From DATJGR01 sp963780795 (GTDB lineage: Bacteria > Pseudomonadota > Gammaproteobacteria > Pseudomonadales > Azotimanducaceae): a DNA stretch of 64,000 nt. The notes beneath the pieces are model-generated. The model ran no database searches. It was not told the DNA's origin and saw only the letters and a program-made list of their open reading frames with translations. This document shows, piece after piece, positions 54,935-63,643 of this stretch (positions are counted from its first letter, which is position 1; each line of letters begins with the position of its first letter). The translations under genes were made by a program, and so were the position numbers. The stretch is taken from NCBI GenBank assembly GCA_963780795.1, contig CAWADH010000003.1, forward strand, positions 124,001 through 188,000, given 5' to 3'.

Positions 54935-57900
54935 GTGAACCTCCAACCACTCGATGCAAAGGCCGCGGAACTGCTGCGTCTCATCGACGAAGGCACCGCA
55001 TCGGTCACCGGCGAGGCCTTCTTCCGTGCGCTGGTGCGCAAGCTTTCCGAAGGGATGCAGACACGCTACACGTTCGTTGCCGAGTTCGACCCCGCGTTGA
55101 CCCGTGCCAACGTTCTCGCGTGGTGGGACAGCCAGGGCAAGTACCGCGACCCGTTCTCGTTCCCGCTGAAAGGCACACCGTGCGAATTGGTTGCGACCGG
55201 CAATGGCGACATCGTGTCATACGAAGCGGATGTTGCGGTCTGCTTTCCGGAGGACCGCGCTGCACTCGAACGAATCGGCGCCAAGAGCTACGTGGCGGTC
55301 CCGCTGCTGCGTGCTGACGGCCACGTCATGGGGCACCTTGCGGTTTTCGACGATCAGGAACGCGTGTGGGATCCGATGTCGCTGGGTCTGTTGCGCATCT
55401 TCGCCGCGCGCGCCACGGCCGAAGTCGAACGCCGGCAGTTCGAGAAGGAGCTCGAATCGGCGAACGCAGACCTGGAGCGCCGCGTATCGGCGCGAACGGC
55501 CCAACTCGCCGATACCGTGCAGCGACTGAACGCCGAGATCGAACGCCGGCGCGAAGTGGAGCAACGCCTGATCCACAACGAAGCAGAGATCCGGAACCTG
55601 TTCGAAGAGTCGCCGGCAGCGTTGTGGGTATCGGATTTCTCCGCCGCAAAACGGCACATCGACGAGTTGCGCGGCCAGGGCATCACCGACCTGCGCGAGT
55701 ATTTTCGCGACCGCCCTTTGCTGCTGCGCCGCGTCGTCGAAATGCAGCAGGTGCAGACGGTCAACAAAGCGACGCTGCATGCTTATGAGGGCACCGCAGT
55801 CGAGCAGTTTTTCCACCTGCAACCGGACGACATCTTCACGCCCGAGGCATATGCGGCGCTCGGCGAGATGGTGTTGCGATTCGCGGATGGCGCGATCGAG
55901 TACGACACCGAAGCCACCGACCGTACTCTGGCCGGCAATGTCCGCGATCGATACATGAAGTGGCGCCTGATGCCGGGCCGCGAGCACGACTGGGGGCGCG
56001 TTCTCGTAGCGGTGCTCGATATCAGCGGGCAGAAGGAAGCAGCGCGGTTCCTGAAGAATGCGCACGACCAACTCGAGCAACGCGTGCACGAGCGCACGAC
56101 GGCGCTGTTCGTCGCCAATTCGAAACTGCAACAGGAAGTTGCGAAGCGCACGCAGACCGAGCGCGCACTGCGCATCAGCGAAAAGGCGTTCCGGGAACTC
56201 TACGAGGAGGCGCCCAGCGTGTACTGGTCGGTGAGCGCTGATGGCACCATCATGCGCGCGAACCGTCGCGCCACCGAACTGTTCGGATACCCGCACGACG
56301 AGATCGTAGGCATGTCGTTGTTCGACCTCGTCCGGGACAGCGCCGACGGCACACCAGTGGCGCAGATCGTGCGCGACAAGTTGCTCGCCGGAATCGCGAT
56401 GTTCAATCAGGAAGTGGAGTTCGTCGCGAAAAACGGCCGCACCATCTGGGGATCGGTTTCGGTGACGCCATACCGCAATGACGCCGGCGAGATCGAAGGT
56501 ACGCGCTCGATCATCACCGACATCACCGAACGCAAGTCGATGGAGATCGCACTGCGCCGGCGACGGGAACTCGAAGCGCTCGTCACGTCCACATCGACGC
56601 AGATCGCAAGCGTCGCGGCCGGCGAACTCGACGCGGAGATCGTCCGTGCTCTCGAGCTCGCATGCGCATCGCTCGGCGCACAGCGCGCCTTCGTTTGTCG
56701 TCAGGCCGACCGCAGCGCGGCGATTGCGTTGACCCACCGTTTCGATCTTCCACCCAACGAATCGAGTACGAAGATACCCGCGCTGACGCAACACTTCGTG
56801 CGCCTGCGCAAGGCTGGTGCCATTCACGTCGCCGATGCATACGAAACACGAGCGCGCCTCATTCGCCAGGAAATGCTGGAGTGCGGCGCTACTGCACGCC
56901 TGATGGTGCCATTGCGATCGGCGTCGTCTGTCGTCGGCGCGCTGGCGATCGATGTGTTGCATCAACCCCACAGTTGGGCGGACGACGAGGTCGAATTGTT
57001 CGGCATGCTCGGCGAGACCATTGCCGGCGCACTCGCGCGGCGCGACATCGCCGTGAGTCTGGAGAGCGCGAAACTCACCGCGGAAGCCGCGAACCGCGCC
57101 AAAACCGAATTCCTCGCCAGCACCAGCCATGAATTGCGCACGCCGCTGAATGGCATTCTGGGTTACGCGCAGCTGCTCGATCGGGATCAGACCCTTTCAG
57201 ACGATCAGCGTGAAGCGGTGCAGACGATTCAATGGTGTGGCGAGCATCTGTTGAAGATCATCAACGAGCTGCTCGACCTCGCGAAGATCGAGTCGAGCAA
57301 ATTCGATCTCGTGCCGGCTCCGATCGACCTGCCGCGGCTGCTGCAGGACACCGCGGATCTCGGCCGGCTCCGCGCCGCGCAAGGCAATCTGACGTTCACG
57401 TTCGAGATCGCGTCGGCACTGCCGAAGCAGGTGCTCGCCGATGCGGCGAAGTTGCGGCAGATACTGCTGAACCTGCTGAGCAACGCCGCCAAGTTCACCC
57501 GCAACGGCGGCGTAACACTGAAGGTGCATGCAACGTCGGAAGGTGCTACCACTCGGCTCGTATTCGAAGTCGAAGATACCGGTATCGGCATTCCGAAAAA
57601 GCAACTCACCAGGATCTTCGAGCCCTTTCATCAAGTTGGAACGCAGACAGAAGGTACCGGGCTCGGCCTCACGATCACGAAGCGCCTCATCGAGGCAATG
57701 GACGGCGCCATCGAGGTAACGAGTCGAACCGGCCGCGGCAGTCGCTTCGTGGTACGACTCGAACTACCGCTGGTAAACGAAGCCGTTGCGATCGAAACAC
57801 CGCAGTCGCCCACCGTCATCGGCTATCTCGGGGGCATCCGCTCGATCCTCGTTGCCGACGACAAATCCGAGAATCGCAGCGTGCTGGCGCGCCTGCTCGA

Positions 57901-58471
57901 ACCGCTCGGCTTCATCGTCTACCAGGCAGCCGACGGCAATGAAGCGCTCGCAGTCGCGCGTCAACACCGCCCGGACCTGGTGCTGATGGATCTGGTGATG
58001 CCGAACCTCGACGGCTTCGAGGCGATCCGGCGATTGAGACTCGACCCGGAACTCGCGCACGTGCGCACCATCGCGGTGTCGGCGAGCGCATTCGACGATA
58101 CGCGCCGGGAGAGCCTGCAGCAGGGCGCGGTCGACTTCATCGCGAAGCCGGTGCGCATGACCGAACTGCTCGAGCGTTTGCGACACCACCTGGACATCGA
58201 ATGGGTTTATGCCGACGGCGAAGGATCGCGCACCACAACACCGCAAACATCCGCCGTCGCTGAACTGCCGCTGCCGGCGCCCGAGGAACTCGAACGCATG
58301 CTGGAACTGACCACGTGCGGCGACATCGAGGGATTGAACGGTGCGCTCGACGGACTCGCGCTTCGAGCCGAGCTGGCGCCGTTCGTCGCGCATCTGCGCG
58401 GTTTCACCCGTCAGTTTCAGATGAACCGCATCCGGGCGTTGCTCGAATCGCTGCGCGAGCGTCAGGATTAG
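54935..58471 (+). CDS. Soluble hybrid sensor histidine kinase (GAF-PAS-PAS-GAF-HisKA-HATPase-REC)
   Basis: 1178 residues, GTG start, no membrane segment. Domains in order: GAF (about 20-165), coiled coil, two PAS modules (about 215-365 and 425-540), second GAF (about 560-715), HisKA with phosphoryl histidine H732 (STSHELRTPLNG), HATPase with DTGIGIP and GTGLGLT, and a C-terminal receiver with D1019 (LMDLVMPNLDG). Senses a cytoplasmic signal, possibly redox, metal or a small ligand, through GAF/PAS. It is four bases upstream of an NtrC-type regulator, its likely partner. Its REC may relay or tune phosphoflow. Confidence 0.93.
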   Translation: MNLQPLDAKAAELLRLIDEGTASVTGEAFFRALVRKLSEGMQTRYTFVAEFDPALTRANVLAWWDSQGKYRDPFSFPLKGTPCELVATGNGDIVSYEADVAVCFPEDRAALERIGAKSYVAVPLLRADGHVMGHLAVFDDQERVWDPMSLGLLRIFAARATAEVERRQFEKELESANADLERRVSARTAQLADTVQRLNAEIERRREVEQRLIHNEAEIRNLFEESPAALWVSDFSAAKRHIDELRGQGITDLREYFRDRPLLLRRVVEMQQVQTVNKATLHAYEGTAVEQFFHLQPDDIFTPEAYAALGEMVLRFADGAIEYDTEATDRTLAGNVRDRYMKWRLMPGREHDWGRVLVAVLDISGQKEAARFLKNAHDQLEQRVHERTTALFVANSKLQQEVAKRTQTERALRISEKAFRELYEEAPSVYWSVSADGTIMRANRRATELFGYPHDEIVGMSLFDLVRDSADGTPVAQIVRDKLLAGIAMFNQEVEFVAKNGRTIWGSVSVTPYRNDAGEIEGTRSIITDITERKSMEIALRRRRELEALVTSTSTQIASVAAGELDAEIVRALELACASLGAQRAFVCRQADRSAAIALTHRFDLPPNESSTKIPALTQHFVRLRKAGAIHVADAYETRARLIRQEMLECGATARLMVPLRSASSVVGALAIDVLHQPHSWADDEVELFGMLGETIAGALARRDIAVSLESAKLTAEAANRAKTEFLASTSHELRTPLNGILGYAQLLDRDQTLSDDQREAVQTIQWCGEHLLKIINELLDLAKIESSKFDLVPAPIDLPRLLQDTADLGRLRAAQGNLTFTFEIASALPKQVLADAAKLRQILLNLLSNAAKFTRNGGVTLKVHATSEGATTRLVFEVEDTGIGIPKKQLTRIFEPFHQVGTQTEGTGLGLTITKRLIEAMDGAIEVTSRTGRGSRFVVRLELPLVNEAVAIETPQSPTVIGYLGGIRSILVADDKSENRSVLARLLEPLGFIVYQAADGNEALAVARQHRPDLVLMDLVMPNLDGFEAIRRLRLDPELAHVRTIAVSASAFDDTRRESLQQGAVDFIAKPVRMTELLERLRHHLDIEWVYADGEGSRTTTPQTSAVAELPLPAPEELERMLELTTCGDIEGLNGALDGLALRAELAPFVAHLRGFTRQFQMNRIRALLESLRERQD

Positions 58472-58475
58472 CGAA

Positions 58476-59987
58476 ATGAGCGTAGAGCGCTGCACAATCC
58501 TCATCGCAGACGACAACCCGTCGAACCTCGACGTGCTGTTGAAGTGCCTGAGCCGCGACAACCACCGGGTGTTGGTTGCCGAAGACGGCGCGAGTGCGAT
58601 CGCTCGCGCGCGCCAGGCGCAACCCGACCTGATTCTGCTCGACGTCATGATGCCGGGCCTCGATGGCTTCGAGACCTGTACCCGTCTGCGCGCCGACGCA
58701 TCGACCGCGCACATTCCGATCATCTTCATGACCGCGCTCGGCGAACTCGAAGACAAGGTGCGCGCATTCGAGCTCGGTGCGCAGGACTACATCACCAAAC
58801 CGTTCCAGGTGGCAGAAGTACTCGCGCGCGTCAGCACGCAGCTGCAGATCCATCGACTGCAACAGCGACTGCAGGCCGCCAATACCGAACTCGAAGAGCG
58901 GGTCGCACAACGCACCACGGAACTGAGCGCCGCGCTCGACGAGGTACAGCGTCTGTCGCAACGGTTGCAGGCCGAGAATGCCTATCTGCAGGACGAAATC
59001 CGCCAATCACACGACCACCGCGCCATCATCGGATCGTCTGCTCGGCTCAAGGCAGTGTTGCGCAAGGTCGACATCGTGGCGAACAGCGACGCGACCGTGC
59101 TGATCTACGGCGAAACCGGTACCGGCAAGGAACTCATCGCCCGCGCAATCCACGATGCGAGCCGCCGCAGCGGCGCCACGATGGTGAAGTTGAACTGCGC
59201 GGCGATCTCGGCCGGGCTGGTGGAGAGCGAACTGTTCGGCCACGTAAAGGGCGCTTTCACCGGCGCGGTGGACAAGCGCGTCGGCCGGTTCGAACTCGCC
59301 GACGGCGGTACGCTGTTTCTCGACGAAATCAGCGAGCTTCCGCTCGATACGCAGGCCAAGCTGCTGCGAGTGCTGCAGGAGCAGGAATTCGAACCGGTCG
59401 GCAGTTCCAAGTCACGTCGAGTCGACGTGCGCGTCATCGCCGCGACGAACCGCGATCTCTCGGCCGAGGTGCAGGCCGGGCGTTTCCGCGCCGACCTGTA
59501 CTACCGGCTCAATGTGTTTCCCCTGGAGCTGCCGCCGCTGCGCGAACGCCGCGAAGACATTCCGGAGCTGGCCGCATTCTTCGTCGCCGGCATGTCGCGC
59601 AAGCACGGTCGCCACATCAAACGCATCGCGCCGCCTGCTCTGCAGGCACTGGTCGATCACACCTGGCCCGGCAACATCCGGGATCTGCAGAACACGATCG
59701 AACGCGCCGTCATCCTGTGCGATGGCGATCAACTGACGCTGGATCAACCGCTCGTCGCTCCGCCGCGCGCGACTAACGGCACCGACACGCCGCGCGACGA
59801 CGCCGCACCCGACGATTCACTGCGCCTCGACGACGCAGAACGGCGCCACATCATTGCGGTATTGAAACAGACGCGCGGCGTGATCGAGGGTCCACGCGGT
59901 GCCGCGGCGCTGCTGAGTTTGAAACCGAGCACGGCGCGCTTCCGAATGAAGAAACTCGGCATCTCGAAATCGGATTACATGATCTGA
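58476..59987 (+). CDS. NtrC-family sigma-54-dependent response regulator
   Basis: 503 residues. Receiver with phosphoacceptor D56 (LILLDVMMPGLDG), then an unusual ~55-residue coiled coil (LQIHRLQQRLQAANTELEE onwards) linking to the sigma-54 activator AAA+ domain. Walker A GETGTGKE is near residue 211, and GAFTGA (259-264) contacts sigma-54. A C-terminal FIS-type helix-turn-helix of the FhlA kind follows (AALLSLKPSTARFRMKKLGI). Cognate regulator of the preceding kinase by spacing. Likely targets are the sigma-54-type promoters in front of both DUF2282 genes (inference). Confidence 0.93.
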   Translation: MSVERCTILIADDNPSNLDVLLKCLSRDNHRVLVAEDGASAIARARQAQPDLILLDVMMPGLDGFETCTRLRADASTAHIPIIFMTALGELEDKVRAFELGAQDYITKPFQVAEVLARVSTQLQIHRLQQRLQAANTELEERVAQRTTELSAALDEVQRLSQRLQAENAYLQDEIRQSHDHRAIIGSSARLKAVLRKVDIVANSDATVLIYGETGTGKELIARAIHDASRRSGATMVKLNCAAISAGLVESELFGHVKGAFTGAVDKRVGRFELADGGTLFLDEISELPLDTQAKLLRVLQEQEFEPVGSSKSRRVDVRVIAATNRDLSAEVQAGRFRADLYYRLNVFPLELPPLRERREDIPELAAFFVAGMSRKHGRHIKRIAPPALQALVDHTWPGNIRDLQNTIERAVILCDGDQLTLDQPLVAPPRATNGTDTPRDDAAPDDSLRLDDAERRHIIAVLKQTRGVIEGPRGAAALLSLKPSTARFRMKKLGISKSDYMI

Positions 59988-59997
59988 TGACGTTCGC

Positions 59998-61167
59998 GTG
60001 AATTTCGCCACGCCTCGCGAACGCGTCGTCGCCACGGGGGCGTACTACGCATCGATGCTTACGCTGGGATTCGGCACCGCGATCGTCGGTCCCACGCTGG
60101 CGGGGCTGGCGCAGCGGACACATTCTTCGATCGGCGTAATCGGCGTCGTGTTCACAGCCAGCGCGCTCGGCTATCTCGTCGGATCGCTGCTGAGCGGTCG
60201 CTGGTTCGACCGGTTGCCGGGGCATCGCGTGCTGGGCGTCGCGTTATCGTTGGTGGCTGCCGCGTTCGCGGTCGTGCCGGTGACGACGTCGCTGTGGCCG
60301 CTGGTCGCGACCTTCCTCCTGCTCGGTGCCGCCACCGCCACCATCGACGTCGGCACGAACACGCTGCTGCTATGGATCTATCGCGAACGCGTGGGCGGCG
60401 TCATGAACGGCCTCCATTTCTGCTTCGGCGCCGGCGCCCTCGTCGCGCCCGCCGTGGCCGCGTGGTCGATTCATGCGACCAACGACATTGCAATGGCGTA
60501 CTGGTCGCTCGGTACCGTGACGTCGGTGATCGCCGCGGCGCTGTTTCTGATTCCGAGCGCACCGCATCCGGTCCGTGCCGAGACCAACGACGCGACCCCG
60601 TCACAATCCCGCCTCGTCGCGCTGATTTCCGCGGTGTTTGCGTTCTACGTTGCCACAGAAGTGGCGTACGGCGGCTGGATCTCCACGTATGGACTCGAAC
60701 TCGGCTTTGGCGATGCGGCGCAGACCGCCTACCTCGCGTCGGCATTCTGGGGAATGCTCACGTTGGGCCGACTCGTTGGCATTCCACTCGCGAGTCGCCT
60801 GCGCGCCACCACGATGATTGCGGTCGACCACGCGGGCGCCCTCCTCTGTCTGGCCGCGATTCTGTGGGAACCGCTCTCGGCCGCCGTGCTGTGGATCGCG
60901 ACCGGACTGTTCGGTTTCTTCCTCGCCTCCATCTTTCCGATGCTGCTGGTGTTCTCCGGTGAGCGCATGCCGGTCTCCGGGCGCGGCACCAGCTGGTATC
61001 TCGCAACGTCCGGGCTCGGCAGCATGACGCTACCGTGGCTGATCGGACAGTCGTTCGTCGCCTTTGGTCCGTCGAGCCTGTTGTGGATGGACGCAGTCGC
61101 CGTCTTGCTCGGGGCCGCGGTCTTCGCGCTCGCTGCAGCACAACCGCGCGCCGCAAATACCCGTTAG
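59998..61167 (+). CDS. MFS transporter
   Basis: 389 residues, GTG start, about 12 membrane segments. The loop GRWFDRLPGHRVLG is a variant of the MFS motif A (normally GxLaDrxGrrxxl). Second-half RLVGIPLASRLRATTMI matches the repeat motif. Resembles FucP/sugar-porter-like MFS rather than drug exporters, but the substrate is not readable. It starts ten bases after the regulator gene, so probably in the same transcript; it may move a metal chelate or a signal-related compound (speculative). Confidence 0.85.
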   Translation: MNFATPRERVVATGAYYASMLTLGFGTAIVGPTLAGLAQRTHSSIGVIGVVFTASALGYLVGSLLSGRWFDRLPGHRVLGVALSLVAAAFAVVPVTTSLWPLVATFLLLGAATATIDVGTNTLLLWIYRERVGGVMNGLHFCFGAGALVAPAVAAWSIHATNDIAMAYWSLGTVTSVIAAALFLIPSAPHPVRAETNDATPSQSRLVALISAVFAFYVATEVAYGGWISTYGLELGFGDAAQTAYLASAFWGMLTLGRLVGIPLASRLRATTMIAVDHAGALLCLAAILWEPLSAAVLWIATGLFGFFLASIFPMLLVFSGERMPVSGRGTSWYLATSGLGSMTLPWLIGQSFVAFGPSSLLWMDAVAVLLGAAVFALAAAQPRAANTR

Positions 61168-61284
61168 CGGTCACCACTCTTCGCGTGAGTCCGCAATCGG
61201 TTGCGGATGTGGTGGCGGCGCGCGGCTTTCGAAGGCGGCGCAATTCCGGGGGCCACGTTCCGGTCGCGCAAACAACACCAACTG

Positions 61285-61297
61285 CATCAATCAGTTA
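61285..61297 (+). promoter_or_regulatory. Near-consensus IHF site upstream of bufA2
   Basis: CATCAATCAGTTA matches WATCAANNNNTTR except the first base. It ends 28 bases before the -24 element. Confidence 0.35.
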
Positions 61298-61325
61298 CGA
61301 ATGCCCGCCGCGCGCCCGTGAACCC

Positions 61326-61341
61326 TGGCACACGCGTTGCT
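61326..61341 (+). promoter_or_regulatory. Sigma-54 promoter of bufA2
   Basis: TGGCAC-N5-TTGCT, a perfect -24/-12 match. Predicted +1 is 61352, 35 bases before the ATG. Confidence 0.7.
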
Positions 61342-61351
61342 CTTAGGGAAA

Positions 61352-61365
61352 TGCAGCTCACTGCA
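61352..61365 (+). other. Leader stem-loop at the predicted 5' end of bufA2 mRNA
   Basis: TGCAG-CTCA-CTGCA, a perfect 5-bp stem beginning at the predicted +1 and ending ten bases before the Shine-Dalgarno AGGAGA (61375-61380). Confidence 0.45.
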
Positions 61366-61386
61366 AAGCCACTTAGGAGAACGTCA

Positions 61387-61674
61387 ATGTCGAAACACCA
61401 GAACCTGATCAACGCAGCGCTCGTCAGCGTCGTCGCACTCGGCGGCAGCCTCGCGGCAGCTGCCGCATTTGCCGATCACGACGGCATGGAGCAATGCGCC
61501 GGTGTCATCAAGGCCGGCAAGAACGACTGCGCGACCAGCAGCAACGCCTGCCACGGTCACGTCACCGTCGATGCCAGCAAAGAAGCGTGGATCTACGTGC
61601 CGAAAGGTACCTGCGAACGCATCGCAGGCGCCCATGTCGTCACGGTCACGGACCCTACCCCGGCAAGCAACTGA
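61387..61674 (+). CDS. bufA2: Bufferin-type metallophore precursor, DUF2282 (copy 2)
   Basis: 95 residues. Signal peptide AALVSVVALGGSLAAAAAFA, then a mature region with cysteines at 37, 48, 55 and 76. The spacing of 11, 7 and 21 is exactly that of copy 1. GKNDCATSSNACHG and WIYVPKGTCER are shared; the tail is different (VVTVTDPTPASN). No modification genes adjoin it, so it would depend on enzymes encoded at 52.7-54.4 kb or elsewhere. Has its own perfect sigma-54 promoter and an AGGAGA six bases before the ATG. A mannose-1-phosphate guanylyltransferase-like gene follows. Confidence 0.9.
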   Translation: MSKHQNLINAALVSVVALGGSLAAAAAFADHDGMEQCAGVIKAGKNDCATSSNACHGHVTVDASKEAWIYVPKGTCERIAGAHVVTVTDPTPASN

Positions 61675-61752
61675 TCAGCAGCGCCAACCACCGCGCGAGG
61701 GGGCGCGACCGCAAACCCTCGCTTCGGTGAACGGCAAACTTGGAGAACAAAC

Positions 61753-62745
61753 GTGAACGAATCGAATCAAGCCTGGGCAGTCGTATTGGCCGGAGGCAGC
61801 GGCAACCGGCTTCGCAATCTCACGACCGACGCTCGTGGCGTTTCGGTTCCGAAGCAATACTGCTCGTTGTGCGGCGGTCCGTCGCTGCTCGAACTGGCGT
61901 TGCGTCGCGCCGAGCAGGTGGTGCCGCGCGCGACCATTACGACCATCGTCGCGAAGCAGCACAGCCAGTGGTGGAGCGAACAGCTGTCGGCCATGCCGAG
62001 CCGCAACGTCATCGTACAACCCAGTAACCGCGGCACCGGTCTCGGCATTCTTCTGTCCGTGCTGCGCGTGCTGGAGATGGACGCCGATGCACGCATCGTC
62101 TTCCTGCCGTCGGATCATTACGTCGAGAAGGAATACGTTCTGGCGGCCGCAACGCGCAATGCGCTCGATCTGTTGCGGCGTTTCGATCGCGACATCGTGA
62201 TGGTCGGGATCACGCCTGAATCAGCCGATCCGGAACTCGGCTACATCGTTCCCGGCCAGCACGCCTTCGCCGGTGTGTTCGACGTCGATCGGTTTGTCGA
62301 AAAGCCGCAGCGTTCGCTTGCGGAGAAGATGCTCGCAGCGCGTTGCTTCTGGAACAGTTTCATCTTCGCCGCGCGCGGACGGTATCTGCTGTCGCTGTTC
62401 GAATCGCTGTATCCGCTCGAAGTGGCGGAAATGCGCTCGGCGCTGCGGGCCGACCACGACCGTCGCGCCGAGATGCTCGCGAATCTCTACGAACGACTGC
62501 CCGAGATCGACTTCTCGCGACAGATCGTCGAACGCTCCGTCAATCGATTGAAGCTGGTCGCGGTGAGCTCGTGCGGCTGGAGCGACCTCGGAACGCCCGA
62601 GCGCGTCGCCGAGACGATTCGCCGTCTGAGCCAGATTCCGGCGGACCGGTCGAACACGCTCGTCGAAATGCCGCGCCGTCGCTCTTCCACTACGTCCGCC
62701 TGGAATCTCGCCCAGGCGCACGCCTCGATGGCCGCGGCCGTCTGA
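61753..62745 (+). CDS. Mannose-1-phosphate guanylyltransferase-like nucleotidyltransferase
   Basis: 330 residues, GTG start with GGAGAA upstream. Nucleotide-binding LAGGSGNRLRNLT (variant of GGxGTRLWPL), then SVPKQYCSL (PKQ motif), FLPSDHYV (metal/base site) and FVEKPQ with WNSFIFAARG. This is the ManC-type catalytic domain without the C-terminal isomerase half. Joins mannose-1-phosphate and GTP into GDP-mannose, or a related sugar; GNRLR in place of GTRLW leaves the sugar uncertain. Downstream of bufA2, with only a moderate gap. Confidence 0.82.
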   Translation: MNESNQAWAVVLAGGSGNRLRNLTTDARGVSVPKQYCSLCGGPSLLELALRRAEQVVPRATITTIVAKQHSQWWSEQLSAMPSRNVIVQPSNRGTGLGILLSVLRVLEMDADARIVFLPSDHYVEKEYVLAAATRNALDLLRRFDRDIVMVGITPESADPELGYIVPGQHAFAGVFDVDRFVEKPQRSLAEKMLAARCFWNSFIFAARGRYLLSLFESLYPLEVAEMRSALRADHDRRAEMLANLYERLPEIDFSRQIVERSVNRLKLVAVSSCGWSDLGTPERVAETIRRLSQIPADRSNTLVEMPRRRSSTTSAWNLAQAHASMAAAV

Positions 62746-62765
62746 ACCCGTTGGGAGACATGAAC

Positions 62766-63635
62766 ATGCAATACGCACACTCGTTGATTCTGATTCTGAT
62801 CCTCGCAACAGCGGCGAACGCCGAAGAAGCGCCCGCATCCCTGGCGGCCGGCAGCGTCACACTGGCCGGCGCGCATCAGCTGCTCGCCGCCGCGCAGAGT
62901 TACGCAAAAGCGCGCGCCGCTCCTGGCGCGGCAATCGCAATCGTCGACTCTGCCGGCAACCTGGTCGTGCTCGAGCGTCTCGATGGCACGTTCCCGGCGG
63001 CACCTGCGGTGTCGACCGGCAAGGCGCGCACTGCCGTGATGTTCGCGAAACCGACGCGCGCGCTGGAAGACGCGGTGAACAAGGGGCGCTTCACGATGGT
63101 GACGCTGCCCGAAGTCACCTCGTTCACGCCATTGAAAGGGGGCGTACCGATCGTCGCCGGCGGTCGCATCGTCGGCGCGATCGGGGTCAGCGGTGCGGCG
63201 AGTGCGGATCAGGACGACGAGATCGCCCAAGCGGCAGCGGATGCCTTCACGAAAACGCTGGCACAAGCGGATTCCGCGACGCACCTCGACCACGTGGCCG
63301 TGAGCGCGGCGTTCAAGAGCGGCGCGCATCTGGTTCGCGGCCCAGGCTACAAGGTCGATGCGAGCCGTCGCGACGGATCGGGCGAAGCCGAGGTTCACAC
63401 ACAGGACACCGATGTCTTCTACGTCGTTTCCGGCCACGCGACGTTCGTCACGGGTGGAGAAGTGGTCGATCCGCACACGACCGCGCCCAACGAAATCCGC
63501 GGTGCGTCCATTCGAAACGGTACCACGCAGAAGCTCTCGGCCGGCGATGTGGTCGTCGTACCGAGGGGGGTTCCGCACTGGTTTCAGACGGTTGCCGAAC
63601 CGTTCGACTACTTCGTCGTCAAGTCGCAGAGCTAG
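62766..63635 (+). CDS. Secreted GlcG/HbpS-cupin fusion protein
   Basis: 289 residues from the ATG at 62766, which has GGGAGA seven bases upstream; an ATG two codons earlier lies too close to it. Signal peptide YAHSLILILILATAANA. Residues ~30-155 are a GlcG/HbpS domain (PGAAIAIVDSAGNLVVLERL; GGRIVGAIGVSG), known to bind haem in HbpS. Residues ~190-289 are a cupin (DTDVFYVVSGHATFV; VVPRGVPHWF, with metal-ligand histidines). I do not know a characterised protein with this fusion. Overlapping gene context suggests an operon with the next secreted protein. Confidence 0.83.
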   Translation: MQYAHSLILILILATAANAEEAPASLAAGSVTLAGAHQLLAAAQSYAKARAAPGAAIAIVDSAGNLVVLERLDGTFPAAPAVSTGKARTAVMFAKPTRALEDAVNKGRFTMVTLPEVTSFTPLKGGVPIVAGGRIVGAIGVSGAASADQDDEIAQAAADAFTKTLAQADSATHLDHVAVSAAFKSGAHLVRGPGYKVDASRRDGSGEAEVHTQDTDVFYVVSGHATFVTGGEVVDPHTTAPNEIRGASIRNGTTQKLSAGDVVVVPRGVPHWFQTVAEPFDYFVVKSQS

Positions 63636-63643
63636 GAGGCATC

